From Ga0077553 sp038215275 (lineage in GTDB: Bacteria; Acidobacteriota; Terriglobia; Bryobacterales; Bryobacteraceae), in the NCBI GenBank assembly GCA_038215275.1, contig JBBQRA010000003.1:1-64000 (forward strand): a DNA stretch of 64,000 bases. The letters are read 5' to 3'. The notes beneath the pieces are model-generated. The model did not search any database and was not told where the DNA came from. It saw only the letters and a list, made by a program, of their open reading frames with translations. Both the position numbers and the translations under genes were made by a program. The number at the start of each line of letters is the position of its first letter. Position 1 is the first letter of the stretch. Of this stretch, positions 41,394 to 50,823 are shown piece by piece.

Positions 41394-42704
41394 ATGTTCC
41401 GCCGGACCTTCCTCAGCCTCGCCCTCGCCAACCGCGGCCTCCGCCTGGCTACGTTTCAAGCCGACGTTACCCCGCCCCTCGGCGCCGCGCTCTGCTACGG
41501 ACTCGTGCCTCCCGCCGATACGGTCACTGATCCGCTCTCGGCCCGGGGCGTCATCCTTCTACCAGCGGGCCAGCGCCCCATCGTGCTCTGCGCGGTCGAC
41601 TGGCTCGGCATCGGCAACACCAGCCACGACCGTTGGCGCGCCGCGCTCGCCAAGGCCGCCGGCGCCACGCCGGACCGCGTGGCACTCCACACCGTCCACC
41701 AGCACGACGCCCCCGGCGATGATGCCGCCGCGTTGGCCCTGCTCCCTGCCGGCATCCCGCTCGGCCCCGATGCCTTTGCCCGCCAGGCGGTCGACCGGGT
41801 CGCCCGCGCCATTCGCGCCGCCAAGCCGGTGACCATCACGGAAGTCACGGCCGGGGCCGCTCCCGTCGTCGAAGTCGCTTCCAACCGCCGCATCCTTGGC
41901 CCGGATGGCCGCGTTGCCTTCGGCCGCATGACCGCATGCCGGAACTCGCCCCAGTGCCAAGCTCCGGAAGGCGTCATTGATCCGCTGCTGCGCTCCATCA
42001 GCTTCTGGGCGGGCCCCCGCCGCACCGCCACCCTCAGCTACTACGCCACCCACCCGATGAGCTACTACGGCAAAGGCGCTATCTCCGCCGACTTCGTCGG
42101 TCACGCCCGAAATCAGCAGACGGATACCTTCCAGGTCCACTTCACCGGCGCCGCCGGCAACATCGGGGCCGGCCGCTATAACGACGGTTCGCCCGAACTG
42201 CGCCCCGTGCTCGCACAACGCATAGCCACGGCGATGACCGCCGCCAAGGCCGCTGAAAAGCCCGTCCCGTTCTCCGATGTCCGCTGGCTCTCGGAGTCCG
42301 TCGCCCTGCCACTGCGCGAGGGCGCCGGCTTTGCGGAATCCGAACTGACAGCCGCCATCGCCAACACGGCACTCGATTCTAAGCAGCGGGCCAACCACGC
42401 CCGCTATCTCGCCTTCTATCGCCTAACGAAAGCCGACCGCCGCATCGACCTCACGTCCCTCCGCCTCGGCCCATTCTCCATCGTTCACATGCCCGGCGAA
42501 CTCTTCGTCGAGTACCAACTCGCTGCCGCCGCCGAACGCCGCAACGAACTTGTCGCCACCGCCGCCTATGGCGACTACGGCCCCATGTATATCGGCACCA
42601 GCAGCTCCTATGCCGAGGGCGGCTACGAGACCAGCGCCGTCTCCCGCGTGGCGCCATCAGTCGAAGACGTGCTGCTCTCCTCGGTCCGGTCTCTGCTTCG
42701 GTAA
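41394..42704 (+). CDS. neutral ceramidase-like (non-lysosomal) exported protein
   Basis: A 436-residue exported protein starting MFRRTFLSLALANRG (Tat-like or plain signal). It resembles the neutral/alkaline non-lysosomal ceramidase family: ATFQADVTPPLGAALCYG at the start, HTVHQHDAPGDD for metal binding, SYYATHPMSYYGKGAISADFVGHARN, and VHFTGAAGNIGAGRYN. Many such proteins have no proven ceramidase activity. It ends with a YIGTSSSYAEGGYET block typical of the family. Two broken metallo-beta-lactamase-fold genes follow. Substrate is unknown. Confidence 0.86.
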   Translation: MFRRTFLSLALANRGLRLATFQADVTPPLGAALCYGLVPPADTVTDPLSARGVILLPAGQRPIVLCAVDWLGIGNTSHDRWRAALAKAAGATPDRVALHTVHQHDAPGDDAAALALLPAGIPLGPDAFARQAVDRVARAIRAAKPVTITEVTAGAAPVVEVASNRRILGPDGRVAFGRMTACRNSPQCQAPEGVIDPLLRSISFWAGPRRTATLSYYATHPMSYYGKGAISADFVGHARNQQTDTFQVHFTGAAGNIGAGRYNDGSPELRPVLAQRIATAMTAAKAAEKPVPFSDVRWLSESVALPLREGAGFAESELTAAIANTALDSKQRANHARYLAFYRLTKADRRIDLTSLRLGPFSIVHMPGELFVEYQLAAAAERRNELVATAAYGDYGPMYIGTSSSYAEGGYETSAVSRVAPSVEDVLLSSVRSLLR

Positions 42705-42720
42705 GGCCTTTATACTGTTA

Positions 42721-43436
42721 AATTGCCGCCTTAAATGGAACCACGGATCCATCTGCGCGGCTACCAATCGCGATCCGCGCATCCAGGTCGTCGCCTTCAA
42801 CCACGACATCTTGATCCACCGCGAGAACATCGCCATCCACTGGGAGGCTCCGTTTACTTGCCTGCTGGCCGACACAGATCGCGCCTGCCTGATCGACACC
42901 GGCGCCACGCCGGAAGCCAAAAACACTACCCACTCCGTGCCACCGTTGACGGCCTGCTGCGGCGATTGGCTCCCTTCGCGGGAAAGCGGCACTGCCGCTC
43001 ACCGTCATTCACACCTCAGGCGAGGATGTCGCGCAAAACCAGGCGGTGACCCAGTTCCGGAACCGGCCGGATACGACCATCGTGCCGGTCACCCTCGACG
43101 GCATGAAACGCCACCTCAGCTTCTCCGCCTGGCCGCAAGGCACCGCCGCCATCGACTTGGGCGGCCGCACCGTCACGGTACTCCCTACGCCGGGCACCCA
43201 CAAAGACGGCCCCTCCTTCTACGACAGCGCCACAGGCCACCTCTTCACTGGCGACCTGCTCTTCCCCGGACGGATACTGATTTCCAACGATACCGACTAC
43301 ATCGCCGGCCTTACGCGTCTCGAATCCTTTGCCGCCGCCCAGCCCATCCGCTGGCTCCTCGGCGCCACATCGAAATGAGTGCGATACCGGGAGTGCAGTA
43401 CTCCACCCGCACCAATTTCAAACCGCTCCGGGAACA
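42721..43436 (+). pseudogene. frameshifted metallo-beta-lactamase-fold hydrolase (copy 1)
   Basis: Homology-like text runs through three frames. Frame 1 reads KWNHGSICAATNRDPRIQV, HRENIAIHWEAPF and LIDTGATPEAK (to about 42925). It moves to another frame for HYPLRATVDGLLRRLA (to about 42974), then to a third for GKAALPLTVIHTSGEDVAQN, LPTPGTHKDGPSFYD and LFTGDLLFPGRIL (to about 43366), and finally back to frame 1 for HIEMSAIPGVQY. The HxHxDH motif is lost (HTSGED) and PGH has become PGT. With three frame changes and no start codon it cannot be functional. It shares its N-terminal pattern with the next pseudogene. Confidence 0.72.
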
Positions 43437-43948
43437 TTCCCCGCGAAGTGGATCCATGGCTCCACGTCTCTCCTCGACAATCAGGACCCGCCGGTGCAGG
43501 TCCACTGGTACATCCCCCACACGGTCATCATGCGGGAGAACAAAGCTTACAACTACGAAGGCGCCTTCATGTACCTGTATTTCCGGAACGATCGCGCTAT
43601 CCTTCTCGATCAAGGCTCCACCTCGTCGCCCACCGAATGGCCGCTTCAGACAGTGTTGGATGACGTCATCGATGCGTGGTCCCGCCGCAATCAGCGCCCC
43701 GCCGGCATCGATATCGTCCTTGCCTTCAGCCATCTCCATGGGGACCATTGCGCCGGACAGAACCAGTTTCTCGATCGGCCGAACACGCGCATCATAGGCT
43801 TGACCGATCAAGAAATGCTCTCCTTTTGGGGCATGAAGCAATACCCGGATTCACCAAGACCATCACTAGGCCAGGCATCTATTTCTCCGGCGATGTCTAC
43901 CTGTGCAACCGGACCCGCTTCCGGACAACCATCCAAAAGAATCCATAA
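43437..43948 (+). pseudogene. truncated metallo-beta-lactamase-fold hydrolase (copy 2)
   Basis: A tandem paralogue of copy 1. It has KWIHGSTSLLDNQDPPVQV, MRENKAYNYEGAFMYLYF, ILLDQGSTSSPTEWP and an intact zinc motif in SHLHGDHCAGQNQF. The frame holds to MLSFWGMKQYP near 43850. A frame change then joins TITRPGIYFSGDVYLCN, so the middle of the fold and the PGH loop are deleted, and it stops at 43948. There is no start codon or signal peptide of its own. The next gene starts about 60 bases later. Likely a decayed gene that had been duplicated in tandem. Confidence 0.68.
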
Positions 43949-44008
43949 TTCTATTGAGGGAAGGCTGGCGCCGCCCGGGCTGCTTCGATATCCTCATTGC
44001 AGCCGAGT

Positions 44009-45718
44009 ATGCGTGTCCCCCTGTTCTCTCTCCTTGCCGCTGCCCTCCTTGCCGCTGCCCTCCACGCCGAGGAGCCCAACCTCATCGACCGCCATATCTT
44101 CGGCAAGATCCAGGCCGGCAGGGTCCCCGTGGCCGCGCCCGCCTCGGACTCCGAGTTCCTCCGCCGCGTCTACCTGGACGTCACCGGCCGCCTGCCCGAC
44201 CCCGCCGTCACCCGCAAGTTCCTCGCCGACTCCGATCCGCAGAAGCGCACCAAAATCATCGACTCTCTTTTCCCCGTGCTCCCCATCAGCGGGATGCGGT
44301 CGGTCAGCGAGGCCCCATTCCTCGACCGCTGGACCTATTTCTTTGACGACCTCTTCCGCAACGGCCAACTCTTACAGGAAGGCATCAACACCTTTCACGA
44401 CCATATCTACAAGTCCCTCACGTTGAACATCCCTTACGACGAGTTCGTCCGCGATCTCATCACCGTCAACGCCGTCTCCACGTGGGCCACCGGCTCGGCC
44501 AATTTCATAGCCCGCAGCCACGTCTTTGAAGGCGATGGCTACCAGATGAATCACGAAGACACCGCCGACGAAATCGCCATCAACTCGACGAAGCTCTTCC
44601 TCGGCGTCAACCTCGAATGCATCTCCTGTCACGACGGCGCCAACCACCTCGAGAAGGTCAATCTGTGGCTGTCGAGCCGCAAGCGCGCGGAAATGTGGCG
44701 GCAAGCCAGCTACTTCGGCAAAACGTTCATCGATCCCTCCTACGGCCGCTTCCCGCACTTCCAGGTCCGCGACTCCCGTAAGGGCTATGACCTCTCCACC
44801 CGCAGCTCTCTCCGCCCGCCTCGCAATAAGAAAGCCGACGTCACACCCACCTTCCTTCTTACCGGTGAGCGGCCCCTTCCCGGCGAGAATTACCGCCAAG
44901 CTTACGCCCGCCAGCTCACGAGCCACCCCCAGTTCGCCCGCGCCGCGGTGAACCTCTTCTGGGCCGAACTCATGGGCCAAGGCATTGTCGATGGGCCCTT
45001 CGATTTTGACCTCGCCCGCCAGGACCCGAAGAATCCGCCGCCCGCACCGTGGACGATCCAACCCTCTCACCCCGAGCTACTCGATGAACTCGCCGCCGAC
45101 TTCCGCAATCACGGCTACGACCTCCGCCACCTGTTCAAACGCATCGTCTCTTCCCGCGCCTATCAGCTCTCTGGCAAAGCCCCGGCCGGTTGGAAGTCCA
45201 CCTATGACTCTTATTTCGCCCGCCGGATGACGCGCCGCCTCTCCGCCGAACAAGCTTGGGACGCCGTCGCCCACGTCGCCGGGCATACCCAGTCCTACAA
45301 GATCACCTACGCCGACAAGCGCGCCGCCACCGTCATGCAAACCCGCTCGCCGCAGGACGTCGAAAAGTCGGATAAGCCCACTTTCACCGCCCTCCAGGCC
45401 TTCGGCCAATGCGACCGCTACGCCATTGAAGCCAGCCGCAAACCGACGATGGTACAGTCCGCCATCCTGATGAACGATCGCGTCATCCGCGAACGCGTCA
45501 AGGTGGCCAAAGGCAGCCGCCTCGAAACGCTCCTCCGTGCCGACCCCGCCCCCTCCAACGCGGCCGTCGTCGAAGAGCTCTACCTCACGGCCCTCTCCCG
45601 CCTACCCACCAGGGAAGAATCGGAGACGGGCGTCGAGCTCCTCCGCGAATATCGCGAACAGGGCGCTGAAGACCTCGTCTGGGTCCTGCTCAACCGCCTC
45701 GATTTCCTCTTCTACTAG
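44009..45718 (+). CDS. DUF1549 (planctomycete-type) exported protein
   Basis: A 569-residue exported protein (signal MRVPLFSLLAAALLAAALHA). It has a DUF1549 domain (about residues 20-230): LIDRHIFGKIQAGRV, FLRRVYLDVTGRLPDP and FLADSDPQKRTKIIDSLF, and a C-terminal DUF1553-like domain (about 280-560) with YARQLTSHPQFARAAVNLFWAELMGQGIVD and SHPELLDELAADF. A CISCHDG segment (CxxCH) could bind heme, as in planctomycete cytochrome-associated forms. The neighbour DUF1501 gene 9 bases downstream is its usual partner. The pair is common in Planctomycetes and Acidobacteria; the biochemical role is unknown. The start ATG is preferred to a TTG 12 bases earlier. Confidence 0.9.
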   Translation: MRVPLFSLLAAALLAAALHAEEPNLIDRHIFGKIQAGRVPVAAPASDSEFLRRVYLDVTGRLPDPAVTRKFLADSDPQKRTKIIDSLFPVLPISGMRSVSEAPFLDRWTYFFDDLFRNGQLLQEGINTFHDHIYKSLTLNIPYDEFVRDLITVNAVSTWATGSANFIARSHVFEGDGYQMNHEDTADEIAINSTKLFLGVNLECISCHDGANHLEKVNLWLSSRKRAEMWRQASYFGKTFIDPSYGRFPHFQVRDSRKGYDLSTRSSLRPPRNKKADVTPTFLLTGERPLPGENYRQAYARQLTSHPQFARAAVNLFWAELMGQGIVDGPFDFDLARQDPKNPPPAPWTIQPSHPELLDELAADFRNHGYDLRHLFKRIVSSRAYQLSGKAPAGWKSTYDSYFARRMTRRLSAEQAWDAVAHVAGHTQSYKITYADKRAATVMQTRSPQDVEKSDKPTFTALQAFGQCDRYAIEASRKPTMVQSAILMNDRVIRERVKVAKGSRLETLLRADPAPSNAAVVEELYLTALSRLPTREESETGVELLREYREQGAEDLVWVLLNRLDFLFY

Positions 45719-45727
45719 GTCCAAGCC

Positions 45728-47089
45728 ATGACGCCATTCCACCGCCGCCACCTCCTCCGCCTCGGCGCTCTCACTGTCTCCGGCTTTGAACTTGCGCAGT
45801 TCCTGCGCCCCTCCAACGTCCACGCCCAAAGCAAGGTGACGCCCCGCGGCTCGGCCAAATCCGTCATCTTTCTGAACCTGCAGGGCGGCCCCTCGCAGAT
45901 GGACATGTTCGACGTGAAGATGGGCAAATGGGCGCCCGAAAATCGCGACGTTCGCTCGACGCCCCAGGGCTACCAATTCCCCTACGGCCTCTTGCCCAAG
46001 CTCGCCGATCGCCTCGGCGACCTCGCCGTCGTCCGCTCCGCCTCCGCTTGGGAAACCGTCCACTCCCGTGGCCAGTACTACCTGCAGACCGGCCACGCCG
46101 TCAGCCCCGCGCGCATTAAGGAAGCGCCCGCGCTCGGCTCCGTCATCGCCTACGAAGCGTTCCAACACCGCCGCTCCACCGACTTCCTGCCTCCCTTCGT
46201 TGCGATGAACTACGAGCCGTCCACCATGTACGGCCCGCTGCAGAGCGAAGGATGCCTACCCGCCGACTGCTCCCCACTCATCCTCGATCTCAAGGACCGC
46301 AACCTCCCCTTCGTCCTCGATGCGAAAGACCGCCCACGATTCGACCGCCGCTGGGAACTCCTCAAAAAGATGGACACCTCCCGCCACGCCCTCGACGATA
46401 GCTCACCGCAAGGGATGCGCCAGTTCGATAGCTTCGGCCGCGCGGTGCACAAGATGATGACCAACCCGGCCATCTCCACCGTGCTCCAAACCACTCCGGA
46501 AGAACGTGCAGCTTACGGATCCACGCCCTTCGGCGACGCCTGCCTAATCGCCCGCAACATGGTGGCCGCCGATGGTGGCGCCAAGTTCCTGCTCGTCACC
46601 CAGCCCGGCTGGGACCACCACGGCAACATCTATGGCAAGTTAGGCAAAGGCGGCCTGTACAAGACCTGCGCCGATCTCGACGCCGCCTTCTCCGCGCTGC
46701 TGCTCGATCTACGCCGCCTTAAGTTGCTCGATTCCACGCTCGTCGTTTGCATGGGCGAGTTCGGGCGCACCCCCGGCGAACTCACCCCGCTCGCCGGCCG
46801 TGAGCACTACGCCGATACGATGTTTGCCCTCTTCGCCGGGGCCGGCGTGAAGGGCGGGCGCCTCTACGGCGCGACGGATGCCGCAGGAGCCCACATCACC
46901 GACTTCGGCTGGTCCGCCAAGCGCCCCGTCTACCCGGAGGACGTCTGCACTACCATCTACAGCGCCCTCGGCATTGATTGGACCAAGCGCATCACCAACA
47001 CGCCGTCAGGCCGGGACTTCCTCTACGTCGACCCCGCCGCCGGCACCAAGAGCATTAACTTTCGCGAGGTCGCTGAGCTCTACTCCTAG
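45728..47089 (+). CDS. DUF1501 (sulfatase-like) exported protein
   Basis: A 453-residue protein with a Tat-type signal (FHRRHLLRLGALTVSGFEL). It belongs to DUF1501, an alkaline-phosphatase-superfamily group: IFLNLQGGPSQMDMFDVK, VRSASAWETVHSRGQYYLQTGH, GWDHHGN, and a late VVCMGEFGRTPGELTPLAGREHYA, all hallmark blocks that hold the metal ligands. It follows the DUF1549 gene by 9 bases, the usual operon. The 3' end overlaps the convergent membrane-protein gene by 35 bases. Function is unproven for the family. Confidence 0.93.
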   Translation: MTPFHRRHLLRLGALTVSGFELAQFLRPSNVHAQSKVTPRGSAKSVIFLNLQGGPSQMDMFDVKMGKWAPENRDVRSTPQGYQFPYGLLPKLADRLGDLAVVRSASAWETVHSRGQYYLQTGHAVSPARIKEAPALGSVIAYEAFQHRRSTDFLPPFVAMNYEPSTMYGPLQSEGCLPADCSPLILDLKDRNLPFVLDAKDRPRFDRRWELLKKMDTSRHALDDSSPQGMRQFDSFGRAVHKMMTNPAISTVLQTTPEERAAYGSTPFGDACLIARNMVAADGGAKFLLVTQPGWDHHGNIYGKLGKGGLYKTCADLDAAFSALLLDLRRLKLLDSTLVVCMGEFGRTPGELTPLAGREHYADTMFALFAGAGVKGGRLYGATDAAGAHITDFGWSAKRPVYPEDVCTTIYSALGIDWTKRITNTPSGRDFLYVDPAAGTKSINFREVAELYS

Positions 47090-47588
47090 CCCGCACGGCG
47101 TCCCAACGCCGCCTCACCCAGCCCCGGTTCCGCTCGCGAATCCGGCGCCACATCCGGCCGGCCGCGGAGTTCCACCACAACCCATAGGCCGCTGCCCGCA
47201 GCGCCATGACTTTCTCATAGCTCCATCGAAACCACCCAATCGTCAGCAGTTGCGGCTGCGTCAATTGAAACAGCCGCGCCACGACGGCCGTCCCCGTCAC
47301 CTTCGCCGTGATGATCGTCCCAATGCCCAACATCGGATGCCCACCGGCCATCCAGTAGAGCGCCAGAAACTTGATCGGCGCCAGCCCCACCGAAGGAATT
47401 CCAAACATTGCCAGCGCGCCCCACGGCGGAACACGCCGGATCCACTCTTCCATCGCGTGGAATATGGGCAGCCGGCCCAGCAGCGCCAGCAGTCCGGAAA
47501 GCTTCCACAGCGCCTCTTCGACCAGCAGGACCACGCCCGCCACAACCAGCAGCGGGTACGTGATCACTCGTTTAGAGAAGCGGCGCAC
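47055..47588 (-). CDS. conserved integral membrane protein
   Basis: A 177-residue membrane protein with about three helices (VITYPLLVVAGVVLLVEEALW, ALAMFGIPSVGLAPIKFLALYW, MLGIGTIITAKVTGTAVVARL) and a strongly basic C-terminal tail (RIRERNRGWVRRRWDAVRARSRAQ). I recall similar short proteins in several proteobacteria and acidobacteria without a known role. It overlaps DUF1501 by 35 bases tail to tail, and the TIGR03437 gene ends just before its ATG on the same strand... its own start lies immediately before 47589, so the two are adjacent and co-directional. Confidence 0.75.
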   Translation of the reverse strand: MRRFSKRVITYPLLVVAGVVLLVEEALWKLSGLLALLGRLPIFHAMEEWIRRVPPWGALAMFGIPSVGLAPIKFLALYWMAGGHPMLGIGTIITAKVTGTAVVARLFQLTQPQLLTIGWFRWSYEKVMALRAAAYGLWWNSAAGRMWRRIRERNRGWVRRRWDAVRARSRAQRPRES

Positions 47589-49259
47589 CTACCTCCATTG
47601 AGTGCTTTGCGCAATGCCGATCTGGCTGCCGAGCGTCCCATAGTCCAGGCCGGTGGCTTGGATCCGCATCCCGCGGCCAACCGTGGCCAGCGCCAGCGTA
47701 CCACGCTGCAAGAGAGTCAGCCCCGGAGCCGGCGTTAACGTCTGGCTCGAAGGCAGCGTCAGCAGCACCGTGGCGGGAACCGTGAACTGACGGTCCGCAT
47801 TGCGCGCCCAGCACTGGAAGGAAGCCCCGGTCACTTGCGTACCCTGCGTCACAAAACTCTGGCCCTGAATTGTCACTAGTGACGCCGGCTCCCCACCGCT
47901 CCACGTCACTGTCGTCCCTGCCGAGCGCGTGATGGCCTCGAGCGAAGCCCGGTTGGTCCATTCGAACTCCGGAGCCACCGTAATGCTCCCGCTGAAGCTC
48001 CCGATGTCCGGGCCGCCCGGACCGCTCATCGTGTAGCGACCCGCGTCCAGATAGTTCCCCGCTGTGCCATTGCCCACCTCGGCTGAATAGCCGATTACTC
48101 CCACCGAATTGATCGAACGGGCCACGGTGCGGTCACCGGCCGGCCCCGCCACCGCAAGCGGTGTACCTGCGTCCAGGCCCCGATACACCAGATCCGGAAA
48201 AGGATTGGTCAGGCCCGTGGTCACGATACAGGAGCCCGCAGTTGGCACGAAAAAGTTCGACCGGAAAAGCGGCGCGAGATTCCCGCTCACGCGGTTGTAC
48301 CCGGCCGAGGCGACATCACTCCGAATCACCGATCGCGTAATCGCGCCACCCGCCCCGTCAGCCACCGAGTAGCTGATCGAGCGGGTCAAGCCAAAGCTTC
48401 CGGTAGTGAACTGCCCGGCCCCAATCCACCGGCTCACCTCTTCCGGCGTTACGGAAAGTCCTTCATCGCCGCCTTCGAGTGCCGGACACTCCGCACCCGA
48501 GGCCGCCACCGGGATCGTGCTGAAATTGCTCACGTAGCTGCCGGAGGCCACTGCAACCGCCACGCCACAACCTGTACCCACGTTCGCCGGCACCACGACG
48601 TTAATCTGATCCAATCCCGGAAACACCGTCCGTCCGTGGTACAGCACCGTCGCTGGTTTTCCGCCAATCTCCACCAGGATCGGCACATTGGCCAGGTTCG
48701 TCTGCGTCTGAGCCACGGTCTCGTCGCCCGCCGATGGCCCGGCGCCTGTGCCATACAGCACAATCACATCGCCCGGATGCGTCGCGTTCGACGGCCCCAG
48801 CAACTGGTTCGCCGCATCAAACACTGCCGCCGCTCCGCTGCCGGATCCGTCCAGCGTCAAAGTGCCGAACGCACTCTGCACCACACGAATCGGCGACGTT
48901 GCGCTCGTACGGCCATTGTTGGTCACCGTGATTGTTCCCGTTCCCACTGGAGTAGCCGAAGGTAGAATCCCCGCCACCTGCGTCGGCGTGACGTAGTAGA
49001 GGATCACCGCTCGTGTCACACCGCCCACGGTCACTGCTGCCGAGACGCCTTCAAGCGTCGTTCGTAGCGGCACACTTTGTAGGCCCGTCGACGAATTCGC
49101 CAGACCTGTGCCAAAGATCACAAAAATGGAACCCTGCGCAATACCGTGGTGAGGCAGCGCCGCCGGCACATAACTGTAATTGTTCAGAACCGCCGAAACC
49201 ACCGGCTGTGCGGAGGCCAATCCTCCGCACAGAAACGCCGCCCACACCAGCCGGAGCAC
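47589..49259 (-). CDS. exported TIGR03437-domain (Solibacter-type) protein
   Basis: A 556-residue secreted protein (signal MLRLVWAAFLCGGLASA). The N-terminal 240 residues match the TIGR03437 C-terminal domain known mainly from Solibacter: SYVPAALPHHGIAQGSIFVIFG, ILYYVTPTQVAGILPSATPVG, HPGDVIVLYGTGAGP and LDQINVVVPANV. The rest is beta-rich, low in Lys/Glu, with no recognised catalytic motif. I prefer the GTG start at 49259, which shares one base with the upstream stop (TAGTG) and has GGAAGG about 9 bases before it; an ATG at 49289 would add ten residues. Role unknown; surface or extracellular binding is likely. Confidence 0.85.
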   Translation of the reverse strand: MLRLVWAAFLCGGLASAQPVVSAVLNNYSYVPAALPHHGIAQGSIFVIFGTGLANSSTGLQSVPLRTTLEGVSAAVTVGGVTRAVILYYVTPTQVAGILPSATPVGTGTITVTNNGRTSATSPIRVVQSAFGTLTLDGSGSGAAAVFDAANQLLGPSNATHPGDVIVLYGTGAGPSAGDETVAQTQTNLANVPILVEIGGKPATVLYHGRTVFPGLDQINVVVPANVGTGCGVAVAVASGSYVSNFSTIPVAASGAECPALEGGDEGLSVTPEEVSRWIGAGQFTTGSFGLTRSISYSVADGAGGAITRSVIRSDVASAGYNRVSGNLAPLFRSNFFVPTAGSCIVTTGLTNPFPDLVYRGLDAGTPLAVAGPAGDRTVARSINSVGVIGYSAEVGNGTAGNYLDAGRYTMSGPGGPDIGSFSGSITVAPEFEWTNRASLEAITRSAGTTVTWSGGEPASLVTIQGQSFVTQGTQVTGASFQCWARNADRQFTVPATVLLTLPSSQTLTPAPGLTLLQRGTLALATVGRGMRIQATGLDYGTLGSQIGIAQSTQWR

Positions 49260-50779
49260 TATTCCGTACCTTCCGCAAAGGCCCGCCATTTCTTCGCGAG
49301 CTCACCTTTACCGCCCATGCCCGGCGCACCTGAGTACATCATCGAAAGGTTGCGCGCCGCCAAGCGGTGACCGCCCTCGGCCGCCTTCGTCAGCCAACGT
49401 TCGCCTTCCTTGAAGTTCTGCTCCGTGCCGTTACCGACCAGGTACAGCATGCCCACCCGCGCCGCCGCCGTCACGTCTCCCTTCTCCGCCGCCGCCAGCG
49501 TCTGCTGGAAATTGCCCAGCGGACCAAAGCCGTCGTTCTTCGCCGTGATTTCCGCAAGCCATTTATCCCAACCGCCGACCGGCTCCCGGTTCTGCTTGCG
49601 GCCCAGGTCACCGCGGAATTCGCGATCCCGAATCGTGGCCAGCGCGTTGTTGGCCATCGTCCGCAACTCTTCGTCCGGATCTTTCAACAGGCCTACCAGC
49701 GCCGCAAACACGGGCGGATCCTGCCTCACCCCGTTGATCTGCAGTTTCACCGCGTTCACCAAACCGTCTACCGCGCTCACGCCGTACGGACCCTCGTCGA
49801 GCGCCAACTTGATCAGCGCCCCCTGGGCCGCCTGACTGCGCCAGTTCGCGTTAATCGCCAACACTTGGATCGTTTCTGGGGTCGCCGGCAAACCGCCGAT
49901 CGCCGCAATCGCTTCCTCACCACAGTTCGTCTTCGCACAGGCCTTGATGGCCTCTGGCGTTAACTTCTTCTTCACCACTTCGCCCGCCGCAGCGCCGCCC
50001 ACAACGGCCAGACCCGTGCCCTTGGCCAGCATTGCCTTTTCAGCGGCCGATAGAGGCAGCCGCTTGTTCCGCTGCGCCACCGCCCAGGCAATCGCATCGT
50101 CGTTCGTCACCGGGTGATACGTCCGCTCTCCCAGGTCATCCACTTCGCGATAAATCACCGGATAGCTCTTGGCCTGCACCCGGCTGTAGCCGTCGCGCAC
50201 GTTGGTCAAGTGGTGCGACAAGTCACGCATGCCCAGAACCATATAGATGCCCGGCCCTTCTTTCTCGGCATTGAACGGGGTCACGTGCGACGGCATCAGC
50301 CACCACGTCCAGCTATAGGAGATGGACGCCGCGTACAGGTCCGGGAACAGCATCGCCATCTGCCCGGAGATCTTGCCGCCCTCGCCTTTGCCATAGAGGT
50401 ACACCCGGCGCGGATTCACCGGATAGGTCTTCTTCGCCCACGCGAGCAACTGCTGAATCGGCTCATGATCGGCCGTACCGAACTTCCGCTCCTGCGGATG
50501 CGCGCCGATCACGACAAACTGATCGCTCAAGCCCAGTCGATCGAGCGCCGCCTTCACAGGCAGCATCTCATCGCCGGTCGGACGGTCATGTTCCGGAAAA
50601 CACAGGAACAGGCCGACTTGTTTATTCGGATCCGTGGTCCCGGCCGGGGCGATGCCCGCCGGCGCGGAGACCGCATAACGAATGATCGTCTTGCCGGCCT
50701 CGTCCTTCAATTCTTGCTCTAAGGGCGTCAGACCCCACATCAATCCGATGCTCAATACGCTCAGTAATGCCGCTTTCAT
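49259..50779 (-). CDS. exported alpha/beta-hydrolase-like protein with Sel1-type repeats
   Basis: A 506-residue exported protein (signal MKAALLSVLSIGLMWG). Residues about 30-260 look like a PHB-depolymerase/esterase fold: VGLFLCFPEHDRP, RRVYLYGKGEGGKISGQMAMLFPDLYAASISY, and WAVAQRN. The nucleophile elbow reads G-K-G-E-G-G, so the usual Ser is a Glu; it may be non-catalytic. The middle (about 270-420) is helical, HEAT-like (LLKDPDEELRTMANNALATI), and the C-terminus carries Sel1-like repeats (AARVGMLYLVGNGTEQNFKEG, LTKAAEGGHRLAARNLSMMY). It is divergent from the sialidase gene across 44 A/T-rich bases. Confidence 0.78.
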   Translation of the reverse strand: MKAALLSVLSIGLMWGLTPLEQELKDEAGKTIIRYAVSAPAGIAPAGTTDPNKQVGLFLCFPEHDRPTGDEMLPVKAALDRLGLSDQFVVIGAHPQERKFGTADHEPIQQLLAWAKKTYPVNPRRVYLYGKGEGGKISGQMAMLFPDLYAASISYSWTWWLMPSHVTPFNAEKEGPGIYMVLGMRDLSHHLTNVRDGYSRVQAKSYPVIYREVDDLGERTYHPVTNDDAIAWAVAQRNKRLPLSAAEKAMLAKGTGLAVVGGAAAGEVVKKKLTPEAIKACAKTNCGEEAIAAIGGLPATPETIQVLAINANWRSQAAQGALIKLALDEGPYGVSAVDGLVNAVKLQINGVRQDPPVFAALVGLLKDPDEELRTMANNALATIRDREFRGDLGRKQNREPVGGWDKWLAEITAKNDGFGPLGNFQQTLAAAEKGDVTAAARVGMLYLVGNGTEQNFKEGERWLTKAAEGGHRLAARNLSMMYSGAPGMGGKGELAKKWRAFAEGTE

Positions 50780-50823
50780 GAACAAGACTATATCTAATTC
50801 TGTATCCGCTATCATCAACAGTC

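Noticed and set aside
42550..43797. Single plus-strand ORF of 415 codons across the metallo-beta-lactamase remnants
   Set aside because: Only parts of this frame resemble the fold; the rest of the homology is in the other two frames, so it is a broken gene and not one protein.
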